This document shows, in pieces, positions 15,885-25,100 of a DNA stretch of 58,943 nt (position 1 is its first letter; every line of letters begins with the position of its first letter). The notes under the pieces were generated by a model. The model worked only from the letters and a program-made list of their open reading frames with translations. It ran no database searches and was not told the DNA's origin. The position numbers and the translations under genes were made by a program. The DNA is from Anaerolineaceae bacterium (GTDB lineage: Bacteria; Chloroflexota; Anaerolineae; Anaerolineales; Anaerolineaceae): positions 1 to 58,943 of the forward strand of contig JAFGXF010000037.1 of assembly GCA_016936755.1 (NCBI GenBank). The letters are read 5' to 3'.

Positions 15885-16691
15885 ATGCAATCCAAAAAAA
15901 TAACAAAGCCTAAGACCGATGGTATAAAGGAGGTAAAGTATCGCAAGCTGCGAAGATTCAATCTGGTGATGGGTTTTCTGCATCTATTGCAGGGAATCCT
16001 GATGATTCTCCTTAGTAATGAAACAACTTACCCCATATTTACCAACTATCTCAAATTTGACACCACAACGATGTCACTGACCCCCAATCCGGTACTTCTT
16101 TATGCCCTGAGATTCGGACCGGCAGTGGCTGCCTTTCTGTTGATTTCGGCGCTGGCGCATTTCGGCCTTGCCACATTTGGTTACAGATGGTATGTCCGTA
16201 ATCTCGAGAAGGGTATGAATCCTGCCAGGTTCTATGAATATGCTTTGAGCTCGTCCCTGATGATCGTGTTGATCGGGATGCTGGTCGGTATCTGGGACCT
16301 GGGCGCCATGATCCTGATGTTCGGCTTAAATGCCATGATGAATCTGTTCGGTATCATGATGGAGCTCCATAACCAGACAACCACGAAAACCAACTGGACA
16401 GCATTTATTTATGGCAGTGTTGCTGGGATCATCCCCTGGATTGTGATCGTAATGTACTTCCTCGGATCGCTGGGTTCATCGGACGCCAAGCCCCCGGCTT
16501 TCGTCTATGCGATCATCCCGACGATATTCGTGTTCTTCAATATTTTCGCCATCAATATGGTTCTGCAATATAAAAAGGTTGGTCGTTGGAAGGATTACCT
16601 GTATGGTGAACGGGTGTACATCATCCTCAGCCTGGTAGCCAAGACGGCCTTGGCCTGGCAGATATTTGCAGGCACGCTGGCACCGGTTTAG
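15885..16691 (+). CDS. Heliorhodopsin
   Basis: A 268-residue, seven-helix retinal protein of the heliorhodopsin family, distinct from type-1 rhodopsins in membrane orientation. Key residues seen by alignment in mind to heliorhodopsin 48C12: Schiff-base lysine K253 in LSLVAKTALAWQ (48C12 K241), counter-ion E118 in RFYEYALSSS (E107), His33, Ser88 and His92 in the SALAH segment (H23, S76, H80). Also family-typical are KLRRFNLVMGFLHLLQG, NAMMNLFGIMME, and DYLYGERVYIILS near the C-terminus. No pump motif; the role in light sensing or signalling is unknown for the family. AAGGAG lies 8 bases before the ATG. It stands alone with its own terminator, so a light-responsive partner must be elsewhere or nearby. 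Confidence 0.95.
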   Translation: MQSKKITKPKTDGIKEVKYRKLRRFNLVMGFLHLLQGILMILLSNETTYPIFTNYLKFDTTTMSLTPNPVLLYALRFGPAVAAFLLISALAHFGLATFGYRWYVRNLEKGMNPARFYEYALSSSLMIVLIGMLVGIWDLGAMILMFGLNAMMNLFGIMMELHNQTTTKTNWTAFIYGSVAGIIPWIVIVMYFLGSLGSSDAKPPAFVYAIIPTIFVFFNIFAINMVLQYKKVGRWKDYLYGERVYIILSLVAKTALAWQIFAGTLAPV

Positions 16692-16712
16692 TACTTGCTG
16701 ATAATGAAATTT

Positions 16713-16749
16713 AAAACATGCACGGCGTTACGCCGTGCATGTTTTATTT
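16713..16749 (+). terminator. Rho-independent terminator of heliorhodopsin
   Basis: Perfect 15-base stem AAAACATGCACGGCG (16713-16727) / CGCCGTGCATGTTTT (16731-16745), TTA loop, followed by T-rich ATTTC. The A-rich left arm makes it potentially bidirectional. Confidence 0.92.
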
Positions 16750-16778
16750 CCGGATTAGACCCCATGCCCTTGATCCCT

Positions 16779-16807
16779 TTTTGTCAAACGGGAAACACTT
16801 GACAAAA
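16779..16807 (+). promoter_or_regulatory. Inverted repeat, candidate operator at the GyrI-like gene
   Basis: Nine-base arms TTTTGTCAA (16779-16787) and TTGACAAAA (16799-16807) are exact inverted repeats 11 bases apart. The right arm contains the -35 box TTGACA of the promoter, so a dimeric regulator bound here would block RNA polymerase. The repeat is separate from the terminator hairpin upstream. Confidence 0.5.
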
Positions 16808-16827
16808 TAGAACAAATGAGCTATATT
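16799..16827 (+). promoter_or_regulatory. Sigma-70-type promoter of the GyrI-like gene
   Basis: TTGACA (16799-16804), 17-base spacer and TATATT (16822-16827): the best promoter in the window. Transcription would begin near 16834, giving a leader of about 24 bases with AAGGAG (16844-16849) before ATG 16858. Confidence 0.8.
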
Positions 16828-16857
16828 AGGTTAATATCAATATAAGGAGAGGGTCGT

Positions 16858-17310
16858 ATGTATACATCGTGTGAGATTAAAGAGTTCCCTGATCGTCCGA
16901 TCTTGTCTGTCAGAACGCACGCAGCAGTTCAGGATTTACCACAGGTTTTGGGTGATATCTATGGCAGGATCATGGCGTACCTGGGTGAGCAGAAAACCGA
17001 ACCGACCGGGATGCCTTTTGTCATATACTACAACATGGATATGTCGAACCTTGATATTAAGGTTGGATTTGAAGCGCCAACCGGCCTGGCTGGAAACGCG
17101 GATATTCAACCAGGAACAATCCCGGCTGGCAGGGTGGTTTCCATGGTTTACACCGGGCCTTATGAGGAATGTGGATCGGCCTATGAGGCGATAACCAAGT
17201 GGATGAAGGATAATAATCTGACAGGAAATGGAACTGCGATCGAATTCTATCTGAACGATCCACGAGTTGATCCCCCTGCACAAACGCGCATCGAGATGCC
17301 GATTATGTAA
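16858..17310 (+). CDS. GyrI-like small-molecule-binding protein
   Basis: 150 residues forming a stand-alone GyrI/AraC-effector-binding domain: the N-terminal beta strands after IKEFPDRPILSVRTHAAVQ, a helix, VIYYNMDMSNLDIKVGFEAP, TIPAGRVVSMVYTGPYEECGSAYEAI, and the C-terminal IEFYLNDPRV...TRIEMPIM that closes the fold. Such proteins bind hydrophobic or cationic small molecules and either protect against toxins or sense them. No DNA-binding domain is attached. It has a strong promoter with an overlapping inverted repeat. A paralogous domain is fused to AraC at 19233-20141. Confidence 0.88.
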   Translation: MYTSCEIKEFPDRPILSVRTHAAVQDLPQVLGDIYGRIMAYLGEQKTEPTGMPFVIYYNMDMSNLDIKVGFEAPTGLAGNADIQPGTIPAGRVVSMVYTGPYEECGSAYEAITKWMKDNNLTGNGTAIEFYLNDPRVDPPAQTRIEMPIM

Positions 17311-17328
17311 ACCCTGGGAATAACCCTT

Positions 17329-17361
17329 AAAAGCACCCGGTAATTACCGGGTGCTTTTGTT
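17329..17361 (+). terminator. Rho-independent terminator
   Basis: 15-base arms AAAAGCACCCGGTAA (17329-17343) and TTACCGGGTGCTTTT (17344-17358) form a perfect palindrome, with the central AT bases as loop, followed by GTTT. It ends the GyrI-like unit. Confidence 0.92.
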
Positions 17362-17453
17362 TCCCTATGGTTGGTTAAGTACACTGATATTCCAATATAA
17401 TTGGATCTATAAGCAGCCCAACAATGATTCCAATAAATAAGAGTGAGGTAATA

Positions 17454-18230
17454 ATGAACCAAACGCTTGATGTGATCATGAAAAGGCGTTCGACCCGAGC
17501 TTACTCGCATAGCCCCATTACCGACGACGAGAAGGACACGATCCTTGAAGCGACACTGCGCGCACCGACTGCTGGTAACATGATGTTGTATTCCATCGTG
17601 GAGGTTGATTCTCAGAATCTCAAGAACACGCTGGCAGAAACCTGCGATCACCAATCGTTTATTGCCAAGGCTCCCTGGGTATTGCTCTATTTGGCTGATT
17701 TTCAGCGCCAATATGATTACTTTGATTACTGTGAGGTTTCGCGACTCTGTCAGGAGCGGGGAATTCCTTATCGGATGCCTGAAACAGCCGACTTGATGCT
17801 GGCGTGTTGTGATGCACTCATCGCTGCCCAGACAACCGTGCTTGCGGCCGAGTCATTGGGGATTGGCTCATGTTACATAGGCGATATCATGGAGAATTAT
17901 GAAGTGCACCGCGACTTGTTGCACTTGCCGAGATATGTTTTTCCGATAGCCTTGTTATGCCTGGGTCGCCCGGTGCGGGAATTAAGTGATAAAGGCCGTT
18001 CATCTCGTTTTGACAGAGAATTTATCGTTTATAAAGATTCCTATACTCGGTTAAGCGGTGGGGATTTCAAACGTATGTATGGGCCATTAGAAACACCAGC
18101 GGATGCACCCAGACAATACTATCAAGGCGCAGATAATATTGGACAAGCAATGTATCTTCGCAAGACCTCCTCGGATTTCTCGTTGGAAATGGTCCGCTCG
18201 GTGAAAGTCATGCTGGATAATTGGAAATAG
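17454..18230 (+). CDS. Nitroreductase family protein
   Basis: 258 residues from ATG 17454, chosen over 17424 because GTGAGG precedes it and the family begins directly with MKRRSTRAYS. FMN-binding features: RRSTRAYSHSP, ATLRAPTAGNMMLYSIVEV, and AAESLGIGSCYIGDIMEN with LCLGRPVRE near the C-terminal dimer region. The last ~70 residues (DSYTRLSGGDFKRMYG onward) are an extension. Substrate unknown. Possibly co-transcribed with the DUF1028 gene 27 bases downstream. Confidence 0.9.
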   Translation: MNQTLDVIMKRRSTRAYSHSPITDDEKDTILEATLRAPTAGNMMLYSIVEVDSQNLKNTLAETCDHQSFIAKAPWVLLYLADFQRQYDYFDYCEVSRLCQERGIPYRMPETADLMLACCDALIAAQTTVLAAESLGIGSCYIGDIMENYEVHRDLLHLPRYVFPIALLCLGRPVRELSDKGRSSRFDREFIVYKDSYTRLSGGDFKRMYGPLETPADAPRQYYQGADNIGQAMYLRKTSSDFSLEMVRSVKVMLDNWK

Positions 18231-18257
18231 GTACTGAATAGCATAATGAGGTGACAC

Positions 18258-19187
18258 ATGAGATTAAAACGATTTCCGCTGGCACACACCTTCTCCATTA
18301 TTGCCCGTGACCCTGTAACCGGAGCCATGGGTGTGGCGGTGCAATCGCACTGGTTTTCCACTGGCTCACTGGTGACCTGGGCTGAGGCTGGTGTGGGTGT
18401 CATTGCCACTCAATCCATGGTGGAAGTCAGTTACGGTCCGCTTGGTCTCGACTCACTGCGCGCTGGAAAAGACGCAAAGCTAACTCTCGAGGAGTTGCTG
18501 AGAGCGGATGAAGGTCGTGACCTGCGCCAGGTAGCTGTGGGGGATTCCAAGGGTGGTGTGGCAACTCATACAGGAAAGCGCTGCATCGCCAAAGCCGGGC
18601 ATATCACCGGTGATGGCTTCTCCGTCCAAGCCAACATGATGATGAATGATACTGTCTGGCCTGCAATGGCAGAGGCTTACCGCTCCTCGCAGGGGACCCT
18701 TGAAGACCGGTTACTGCTGGTGCTCGAGGCTGCCCAAAATGCTGGGGGGGATATCCGCGGTCAACAGAGTGCAGCCATGCTGGTGGTCGAAGGCAAGTCG
18801 ACTGGCAAGTCTTGGGAAGGCATACGGGTGGATCTGCGGGTGGAGGATCATCCAACACCAATTGACGAACTGAAACGGTTATTAAATATCCAAAAGGCCT
18901 ACCGTTTAATGAATACCGGCGATGACCTGTTGGGAAAAGGACAGGTGGCTGAAGCATTGGAAGCCTATCGGAATGCGAGAATCATGTTACCCGGCCAAAT
19001 AGAGTTCCCCTTCTGGCAGGCAGTCACACTGGCTGACCTGGGACGAGTGGACGAGGCCTTGTCGATCTTTGCAGACATATTTAATACCAACCCCAATTGG
19101 GCGGAACTACTGCGCCGGTTACCTGCTGCCGGGTTAATAAAAAACGACCCAGAAATCTTGGATCAGATACTTGGGCTGTGTAAATAG
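18258..19187 (+). CDS. DUF1028 protein (Ntn-hydrolase-like) with TPR-like tail
   Basis: 309 residues. The N-terminal ~215 residues are DUF1028: HTFSIIARDPVTGAMGVAVQSHW, AEAGVGVIATQS, then the HTGKRCIAKAGHITGDGFSVQANMM stretch and QQSAAMLVV, with an N-terminal nucleophile-like fold predicted for the family. The remaining ~90 residues hold two TPR-like repeats (DDLLGKGQVAEALEAYRNA; ADLGRVDEALSIFADIF). Soluble, no signal peptide. Role unknown, although amidohydrolase activity is a common guess. GAGGTG precedes the ATG. Confidence 0.88.
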   Translation: MRLKRFPLAHTFSIIARDPVTGAMGVAVQSHWFSTGSLVTWAEAGVGVIATQSMVEVSYGPLGLDSLRAGKDAKLTLEELLRADEGRDLRQVAVGDSKGGVATHTGKRCIAKAGHITGDGFSVQANMMMNDTVWPAMAEAYRSSQGTLEDRLLLVLEAAQNAGGDIRGQQSAAMLVVEGKSTGKSWEGIRVDLRVEDHPTPIDELKRLLNIQKAYRLMNTGDDLLGKGQVAEALEAYRNARIMLPGQIEFPFWQAVTLADLGRVDEALSIFADIFNTNPNWAELLRRLPAAGLIKNDPEILDQILGLCK

Positions 19188-19190
19188 ACT

Positions 19191-19220
19191 GGCAGGAGGT
19201 ATATAACCTCCTGCCTTATA
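19191..19220. terminator. Hairpin terminator between convergent genes
   Basis: GGCAGGAGGT (19191-19200) / ACCTCCTGCC (19206-19215) with an ATATA loop, followed by TTATATATA on the + strand. It lies between the DUF1028 and AraC genes. The T tract is weak, so efficiency may be partial. Confidence 0.7.
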
Positions 19221-19232
19221 TATATCGAAGAA

Positions 19233-20141
19233 TTATTTTATTGGTATGCAGATCTCGGTGCGAAGCCTGTCTTCCCTTGTTTTGGTCTTGTCGTCCAGGT
19301 AGATTTCAAAGGGTGCCTCGTTACGCAGAGTCATACCGCTGCCGGGCAACCAGTCACGGTAGATGGCGTTCCAGGCTTGCCAGAGCGTGCTGTAAGATCC
19401 CTGGTGAAGGAAGATCGCGTAACAACCAGCGGGAATCACCTTAATCTTGATATCATCCGTGACCGGGGGATTGATACTGGCCTTGAACATAAAGCCAGCC
19501 TCGTAACGCTGTTGATCTGCCGGGATGATATCCGGATCATCCGGGGAGATGCCCAGGCATAGACGAATGTGCGGTTCGAGATGGTTCTTTTCCACATACG
19601 CGCACAGTATTATAAATGCTTTGTCGGCGGCAACAGTGAAATCCTGATTAATCATCCCCTTAGCGGTTGCGTAATAAACGGTCATTTCGGGTAGTTCGCG
19701 AATCTCTGGATTCATTATCCTTCTCCTTTTAATATTCGTATTGGGTTGCGTGGGCAACACCGGCGACCGTCCGGTGGACCTGACCTGGGTAGGACTGACA
19801 TTGTAGAGTTTTCGAAATGCCTTGGTAAAGGCAGCTGGAGTATCGTAACCAGCTGCCAGAGCTATCTCTGTCACCTGTTTTCGGGTGTGAACCAGTGCGT
19901 GACAGGCAGCGATCAGTTTGGCCCTGCGTGTGTATTCACCCAGCGGTTCACCCACGAAAGCTGAAAAGATGCGATGAAAGTGGAAAGGTGAGAACCCGGC
20001 TACAGCGGCCAGCTCCTGTAAAGCGGGTTGTGCATCGGGATTCTCCCAGATAATGGCGATGACCTTGTTTATTCGATATCGGTAATCGAGTTCACTTAAG
20101 TGAGCAGCCAACTCACTTGGATCTCTCAGGTGACTGTTCAT
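19233..20141 (-). CDS. AraC-family regulator with GyrI-like effector domain
   Basis: 302 residues. N-terminal AraC/XylS double helix-turn-helix at ~23-125, with LQELAAVAGFSPFHFHRIFSAFVGEP and VTEIALAAGYDTPAAFTKAFRKLYNVSPTQVR as the two HTH motifs. After a linker, the C-terminal ~155 residues form a GyrI-like effector-binding domain (EIRELPEMTVYYATAKG..., ending FEIYLDDKTKTRE...TEICIPIK). This is the organisation of Rob/BmrR-type multidrug sensors. The target is unknown; the divergent PspC gene and the inverted repeat at 16779 are candidates. Effector is probably a hydrophobic or cationic compound. Confidence 0.92.
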   Translation of the reverse strand: MNSHLRDPSELAAHLSELDYRYRINKVIAIIWENPDAQPALQELAAVAGFSPFHFHRIFSAFVGEPLGEYTRRAKLIAACHALVHTRKQVTEIALAAGYDTPAAFTKAFRKLYNVSPTQVRSTGRSPVLPTQPNTNIKRRRIMNPEIRELPEMTVYYATAKGMINQDFTVAADKAFIILCAYVEKNHLEPHIRLCLGISPDDPDIIPADQQRYEAGFMFKASINPPVTDDIKIKVIPAGCYAIFLHQGSYSTLWQAWNAIYRDWLPGSGMTLRNEAPFEIYLDDKTKTREDRLRTEICIPIK

Positions 20142-20260
20142 GCGAGTTTTATATCATTGCTTGTTCAGAACTGCTACTCCAATCTTGCTATCATCCAAAA
20201 TCGTAAATACTGAAACCTATGCCGACTTGTTGCGTATATCATTGTGAAGGAGTTCTTGAA

Positions 20261-20491
20261 ATGGATAATCGAAGGTTGACTCGCTGTGAATCTGACCGCA
20301 TGGTAGCCGGTGTTTGCTCCGGGCTGGGTCGTTATTTGAACATTGACCCGACAATCGTGCGATTGATCTTTGTGCTGATGTTCCTGCTGGGTGGACACGG
20401 CCTACTGGTTTATATTGTTCTCTGGATCGTGATGCCCTCAGAAGAAAAACCTCAAACGGTGGTTGAAGTTAAAACCGCTGACGAGAAGTGA
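20261..20491 (+). CDS. PspC-domain protein
   Basis: 76 residues from ATG 20261, preceded by AAGGAG at a spacing of 8; the frame is open further upstream but this start matches PspC. The family core is MVAGVCSGLGRYLNIDPTIVRLIFVLMFLLGGHG followed by VYIVLWIVMPSEE, a helix pair with one or two membrane spans. PspC-type proteins act in envelope-stress control or as stand-alone membrane proteins of unknown role. No pspA or pspB is adjacent. A clean terminator follows. Confidence 0.88.
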   Translation: MDNRRLTRCESDRMVAGVCSGLGRYLNIDPTIVRLIFVLMFLLGGHGLLVYIVLWIVMPSEEKPQTVVEVKTADEK

Positions 20492-20510
20492 CATTCCTGA
20501 ATACATATTC

Positions 20511-20545
20511 AAACCGCAGCTGGTGTTTACAAGCTGCGGTTTTTC
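20511..20545 (+). terminator. Rho-independent terminator of the PspC gene
   Basis: AAACCGCAGCT (20511-20521) pairs with AGCTGCGGTTT (20532-20542) around a 10-base loop, followed by TTCTTG. Confidence 0.88.
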
Positions 20546-20578
20546 TTGTGTTAAAATTCATTCCCGGAATATCAAAAA

Positions 20579-21367
20579 TTGAGTGATTGGTTCCTGTACC
20601 CCCTTATGATCCTGGCTGGATTTGCAGCCGGCTTTATCAATACACTGGCAGGTAGCGGATCGATTCTAACGTTGCCCCTGTTGTTGTATATGGGTCTTCC
20701 GGCAAATATGGCCAACGCAACCAATCGTGTCTGCATCGTCCTTCAAAATACCACCGGGACAATCACTTTCCAACGTAGTCACATGTTGGACCTGCGCGGT
20801 GCGCTCATTCTTGGAACTCCAGCTGTGATGGGATCGATATTAGGCGCTTCCATTGCAGTATCGCTCGAAGAAGCGATCATGCGAAAGGTCATTGGGATTG
20901 TCATGGCTTTGATGGCCATCCTGATGGTGATCCATTCTGAGCGATGGCTGATCGACCGGTCGATGACCAGACTTATCCGGCCGAAATGGTGGCATCTGAT
21001 CCTGATGTTTTTCATAGGAGTATATGGCGGTTTTATCCAACTCGGAGTAGGGATATTCATTCTGGTTACACTGGTGATGGGGGTCGGTTATAACATGAGG
21101 TGGGGTAATGCGGTAAAGATGGCGATTATTTTGCTGTTTAATATTGCGGCACTTATCATATTCCAGGGAAGTGGTCAGGTTAACTGGCCGCTTGGGTTGA
21201 TCCTTGCGGCTGGAAGCATGCTGGGAGCCTGGATGGCTGCCCGATATGCCATTCACTGGAATCCAAAGTGGATCTACAGGTTCTTATTAATGATCATCAT
21301 TGTCACATCTATGGACTTGCTGGGCGTATTTAAATTGGTGGGGGATTTATTCACCCGTTCTATCTGA
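20579..21367 (+). CDS. TauE/SafE family permease (sulfite exporter-like)
   Basis: 262 residues and about eight membrane helices in two repeats, each starting with a GG/GS turn: LAGFAAGFINTLAGSGSILTLPLLLYMG and YGGFIQLGVGIFILVTLVMG. The family exports sulfite, sulfoacetate or related anions; the substrate is not specified by motifs here. Start is TTG 20579 because no ATG lies nearby in frame. Its last 21 bases overlap the 3' end of surE on the opposite strand, so antisense overlap of the two mRNAs is unavoidable. Confidence 0.85.
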   Translation: MSDWFLYPLMILAGFAAGFINTLAGSGSILTLPLLLYMGLPANMANATNRVCIVLQNTTGTITFQRSHMLDLRGALILGTPAVMGSILGASIAVSLEEAIMRKVIGIVMALMAILMVIHSERWLIDRSMTRLIRPKWWHLILMFFIGVYGGFIQLGVGIFILVTLVMGVGYNMRWGNAVKMAIILLFNIAALIIFQGSGQVNWPLGLILAAGSMLGAWMAARYAIHWNPKWIYRFLLMIIIVTSMDLLGVFKLVGDLFTRSI

Positions 21368-22141
21368 CAGTGGCAAATTTAAATCCCAGCTTTGCATCAG
21401 TTTCAGGCCTTTTTGGTCTGTAAGGTCAAGTGAAAGAGGGGTGATTGAGACATATCCGGACTGCAGTGCTCCAGCATCTGTTCCGGGTTCTGGGATTGCG
21501 ATCGGATATTCACCCCCGATCCAGTAATAGGGATGCCCATGGGGATCCACCTTTTTTACCAATTCATCGCGATAGATACGCTTGCCCAACCGTGTAACCC
21601 GGATACCCTTGATCTGGTTTTCAGGTAATGCTGGCACGTTTACATTGAAAAAGAGATTCCCGTTTTCTTTTTGAGCCATAATGGCATTCACGATTTTCCC
21701 GGCTATTCTGGCACATGGGTCGAAATCCGACTCGCAGGATGATTCGAGTGTGCGGTCATAGGAAAACGCGATGCCTGGAATGCCGGCGATGCTGGCCTCC
21801 ATGGCGGCCATTACTGTTCCTGAATAAGTAATATCATTCCCGATGTTTGCATTGGGGTTTATCCCAGAAACCACCAGGTCGATACTCTCGGTTACGAGCC
21901 CCAGCAGAGCCAGAGCAACACAATCAGAAGGAGCGCCATCACTGGTCAGAGCGGAAGTTCCATCTTTAAGATGTGTCTCTCGGACTCGCAACGGGCGATC
22001 CATGGTTTTAACATGACCACATGCAGACCAGTTACGATCCGGGGCCAACACAGTCACATTGCCGATTTTTTTCATTTCACGGGCAAGTGCCAATAAGCCT
22101 GGCGCATGGACCCCGTCATCATTGGTTACCAGGATATTCAT
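21347..22141 (-). CDS. surE: 5'/3'-nucleotidase SurE
   Basis: 264 residues. NILVTNDDGVHAPGL carries the catalytic Asp pair (D8, D9), and SGINPNANIGNDITYSGTVMAAMEA holds the conserved Asn and Ser of the active site. SurE hydrolyses nucleoside 5'- and 3'-monophosphates with a divalent metal. Length and motifs are normal. It begins 3 bases after the secA stop on the same strand, so the two genes are co-transcribed, with no ribosome site of its own and coupling likely. Confidence 0.95.
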   Translation of the reverse strand: MNILVTNDDGVHAPGLLALAREMKKIGNVTVLAPDRNWSACGHVKTMDRPLRVRETHLKDGTSALTSDGAPSDCVALALLGLVTESIDLVVSGINPNANIGNDITYSGTVMAAMEASIAGIPGIAFSYDRTLESSCESDFDPCARIAGKIVNAIMAQKENGNLFFNVNVPALPENQIKGIRVTRLGKRIYRDELVKKVDPHGHPYYWIGGEYPIAIPEPGTDAGALQSGYVSITPLSLDLTDQKGLKLMQSWDLNLPLSDRTGE

Positions 22142-22144
22142 GAA

Positions 22145-25100
22145 TTAGTGGCGTCTCCGCTTCTTTTTGCGTTTTGTCGATCCAGTTGGCTGTGCAACCT
22201 GTTGGATGTTGGGAGTTTTTACTGCATGGTCAGGCTCACCTGCTGGCTGTGATGGAGCCGCCAAGCGTGGCCTGTAAACAAACATACGACTGACAACCGA
22301 TGAGCGGATATTTGCCAGCAGGTTTTGGAACATTTCAGAAGCCTTGCTTTTGTATTGAACCAAAGGATCGCGTTGAGCGTAGGCCTCCAAGCCGATGGAC
22401 ACACGCAGCGCTTCCACCTGGGTCAGGTAATCCACCCATAATTCAGAAATCGCACCCAACAAGATCTGGCGGTACACCTCACCCTGGACACGGACTCCGA
22501 TCAGGGGAATGAGAAGGTCGCGGAAATCCTCCGCCTGTTCAGAAAGTGGAATGGATTCGATTGCAGCAAAGCCATTCTCACCCAGCTTTTCCACAAGAGC
22601 CTGAAGAAAGCGCTTGTCCAGCATGGCCGGCGTCGCACCCGTTTGTGCCAAACGCGTATACTCCATCCGTCCCCACACCTGCAACATGGCTGCTTGCGCA
22701 TCTTCAAAATGCAACAGAACATCCTGCTCAACATCCTTGGGATCCCGGCCTTGAATGATTTCGGCCGCCAGATAAGGGAAACGAATACGGGTGGTCGTCT
22801 GGACCACACGTTGGTGGGTTTTGGGGTCAAAGCCAACCCGCATAGCTTGTGCGACCAAACCGAGTAAACGAACACACTCGGTTGGATTGGTGACACCTGC
22901 TTCCAGACGCTGGGCATTGTTGTTCAGATCCTGTATGATCTGGCCGTTCGTTCCAATGAAACGCTCCTCGCGTTTTGCCAGGATCGATCTTCCCATATCA
23001 AGGATTTGTTCTGTCGCCTCTTCCCAGGAACAGGTTTGCAGATCAACTGCCTTGACACCAAGCGGTTCACCCAGACGTCTTTCAATCGTGTTAATCAATC
23101 TTGTCAGGCTGGTAGCTATAAGGTAACTGGATACCTGATTGCGTAATTCTGTTTCAGCAGAACGTGGATTGTTCACCAGATCCCGGAAGAGCTCGCCTGG
23201 CAGACGAAAAGGAGTTCTGGTTAGCGCCATTAATTCATCCAATATTTCCTGTGGGCGCCTGAGTGGCTGATTCTGCCCGGTGTCATCGATTTCAGAGTAA
23301 TTATCGAAGAACGTATCCAAAGCGTCATTTCTCTCGGCCAGTTGACCGTCCAGCGTTTCCCCGGCTCGATCGAGCATACTGCGTGTGGCCTGCAATATGT
23401 GGGTATTTTCGAATTGGATTGCGCGTTGGGCCAGATCGATCAACCGTTTTTTCAAGTCCCCGGCGTCCATCGGTTGCCCGAGCTCTTCCAACAATAAGCG
23501 TAAAGTGTAGGATGGGAAGAAAACATCCGGATAATCAATGGGAGGTTGAATTTCCTCAAGGTACGCCAGCAGCTTCCAGACACCGTCGCTTTCTTCAAAT
23601 GCAGCTGGAACACGGCGGTGTATCTCATTGTGCAGCATATCGGAGATATCTTCTTCCAGATTATCCTTGGTGAATACCTGGTCGCGTTGTCCATAAATGC
23701 GCATACGTTGGGAATTTAAAACATCATCGTATTCCAGCAAGTGCTTGCGGATATCAAAGTTGGCGCCCTCCACACGGGTTTGCGATTGTTCTACCATCCT
23801 ACCGATAATGCCGCTTTCGATTGGAACCGCTTCGTCAATATTCAAACGCTGCATCAGACTATCCACCTGCTGGCCTCCAAATAAACGCATGAGGTCATCA
23901 TCCAAAGAGAGGTAGAAACGTGATGATCCCGGGTCTCCCTGTCGGGCGGCTCGACCGCGTAATTGATTGTCGATGCGTCGCGCTTCGTGTCTTTCAGATC
24001 CGATCACGTGCAAACCGCCCAAATCACGAACCATATCCATATCTTCGATGTACTGAATAAATGCCCGGGCGTCTTCCTCGTATATCCCATATTCGTCTGG
24101 ATCCACTTTTATTAATGCCTGGTATCGTTCAGGCATGGTGAAATTGTAAGGATCCATTGTGCCGGAATTATCGAGGATGCGGTTCACGTTGGAAACGATT
24201 TCCTCAGATAGGCTGCCGCCCAGTTTGATATCCACACCTCGACCTGCCATGTTCGTGGCAATAGTGACGGCTCCGAATGCACCCGCCTTGGCAATGATCT
24301 GAGACTCTGTGTCGTGTTTTTTGGCATTCAGGACCTGATGGGTTACGCCACCTTGAATGACACTCTGAAGCCGAGGTATATTCCCATCGGACAAATCCAA
24401 GATTTTTAGCAAGCGAGGTAAAATTAAAGGGTCTTCCAGATTTATAGTTGTCAAGCCAAGATCGCGGGCTGCATGCCGGAGATCTGGGGCGGCCAACTCT
24501 TCCAATTTTATATTCCATGGTTCCAGTTCGGGGATTGAACGGCCATCTGGTTCCCGGTTTTTCTTTTCAAACCATGCATCCCGGATTAAAAGGATTTGTA
24601 ATAAACGTCGGATGGGTTCCGCCCTGAGCCGGTCCGAGAGAAGTTCTGAGTGTTCAACCGATGTGGTACCTACCAGTTGAGGGCGGCCCAAAACATGGTA
24701 ACGGACTATTTCCTGTACTATCGCGCGAAGCTTGGCTTCTTCTGAGCGATACACCAGATCTGGGTAATCCTTGCGCTTCCAAAAGAGCGGCTTTCTCTGA
24801 CCATCATCCCGCAGGGCATAATAGGTGTACTTGTAGTTCGATTCATCACGTGTGGCAACTTCCTGTAATGTGGCTTTTATACCCATTGCCCTGAATTCAA
24901 GATTGGTTGGGATTGGCAGAACATCCAATTTATAGATTTTGAAGAACTCCTCTGCTTCGGTCAATGCAGTCCCTGTCATGCCTGCCAGTTTTTCATACAT
25001 GCGAAAGTAGTTTTGAAGGGTTATGGTGGCGTAGGTGACATTTTCGGCTTCAACTTTGACACCTTCTTTGGCCTCAACTGCTTGATGCAGACCATCTGAC

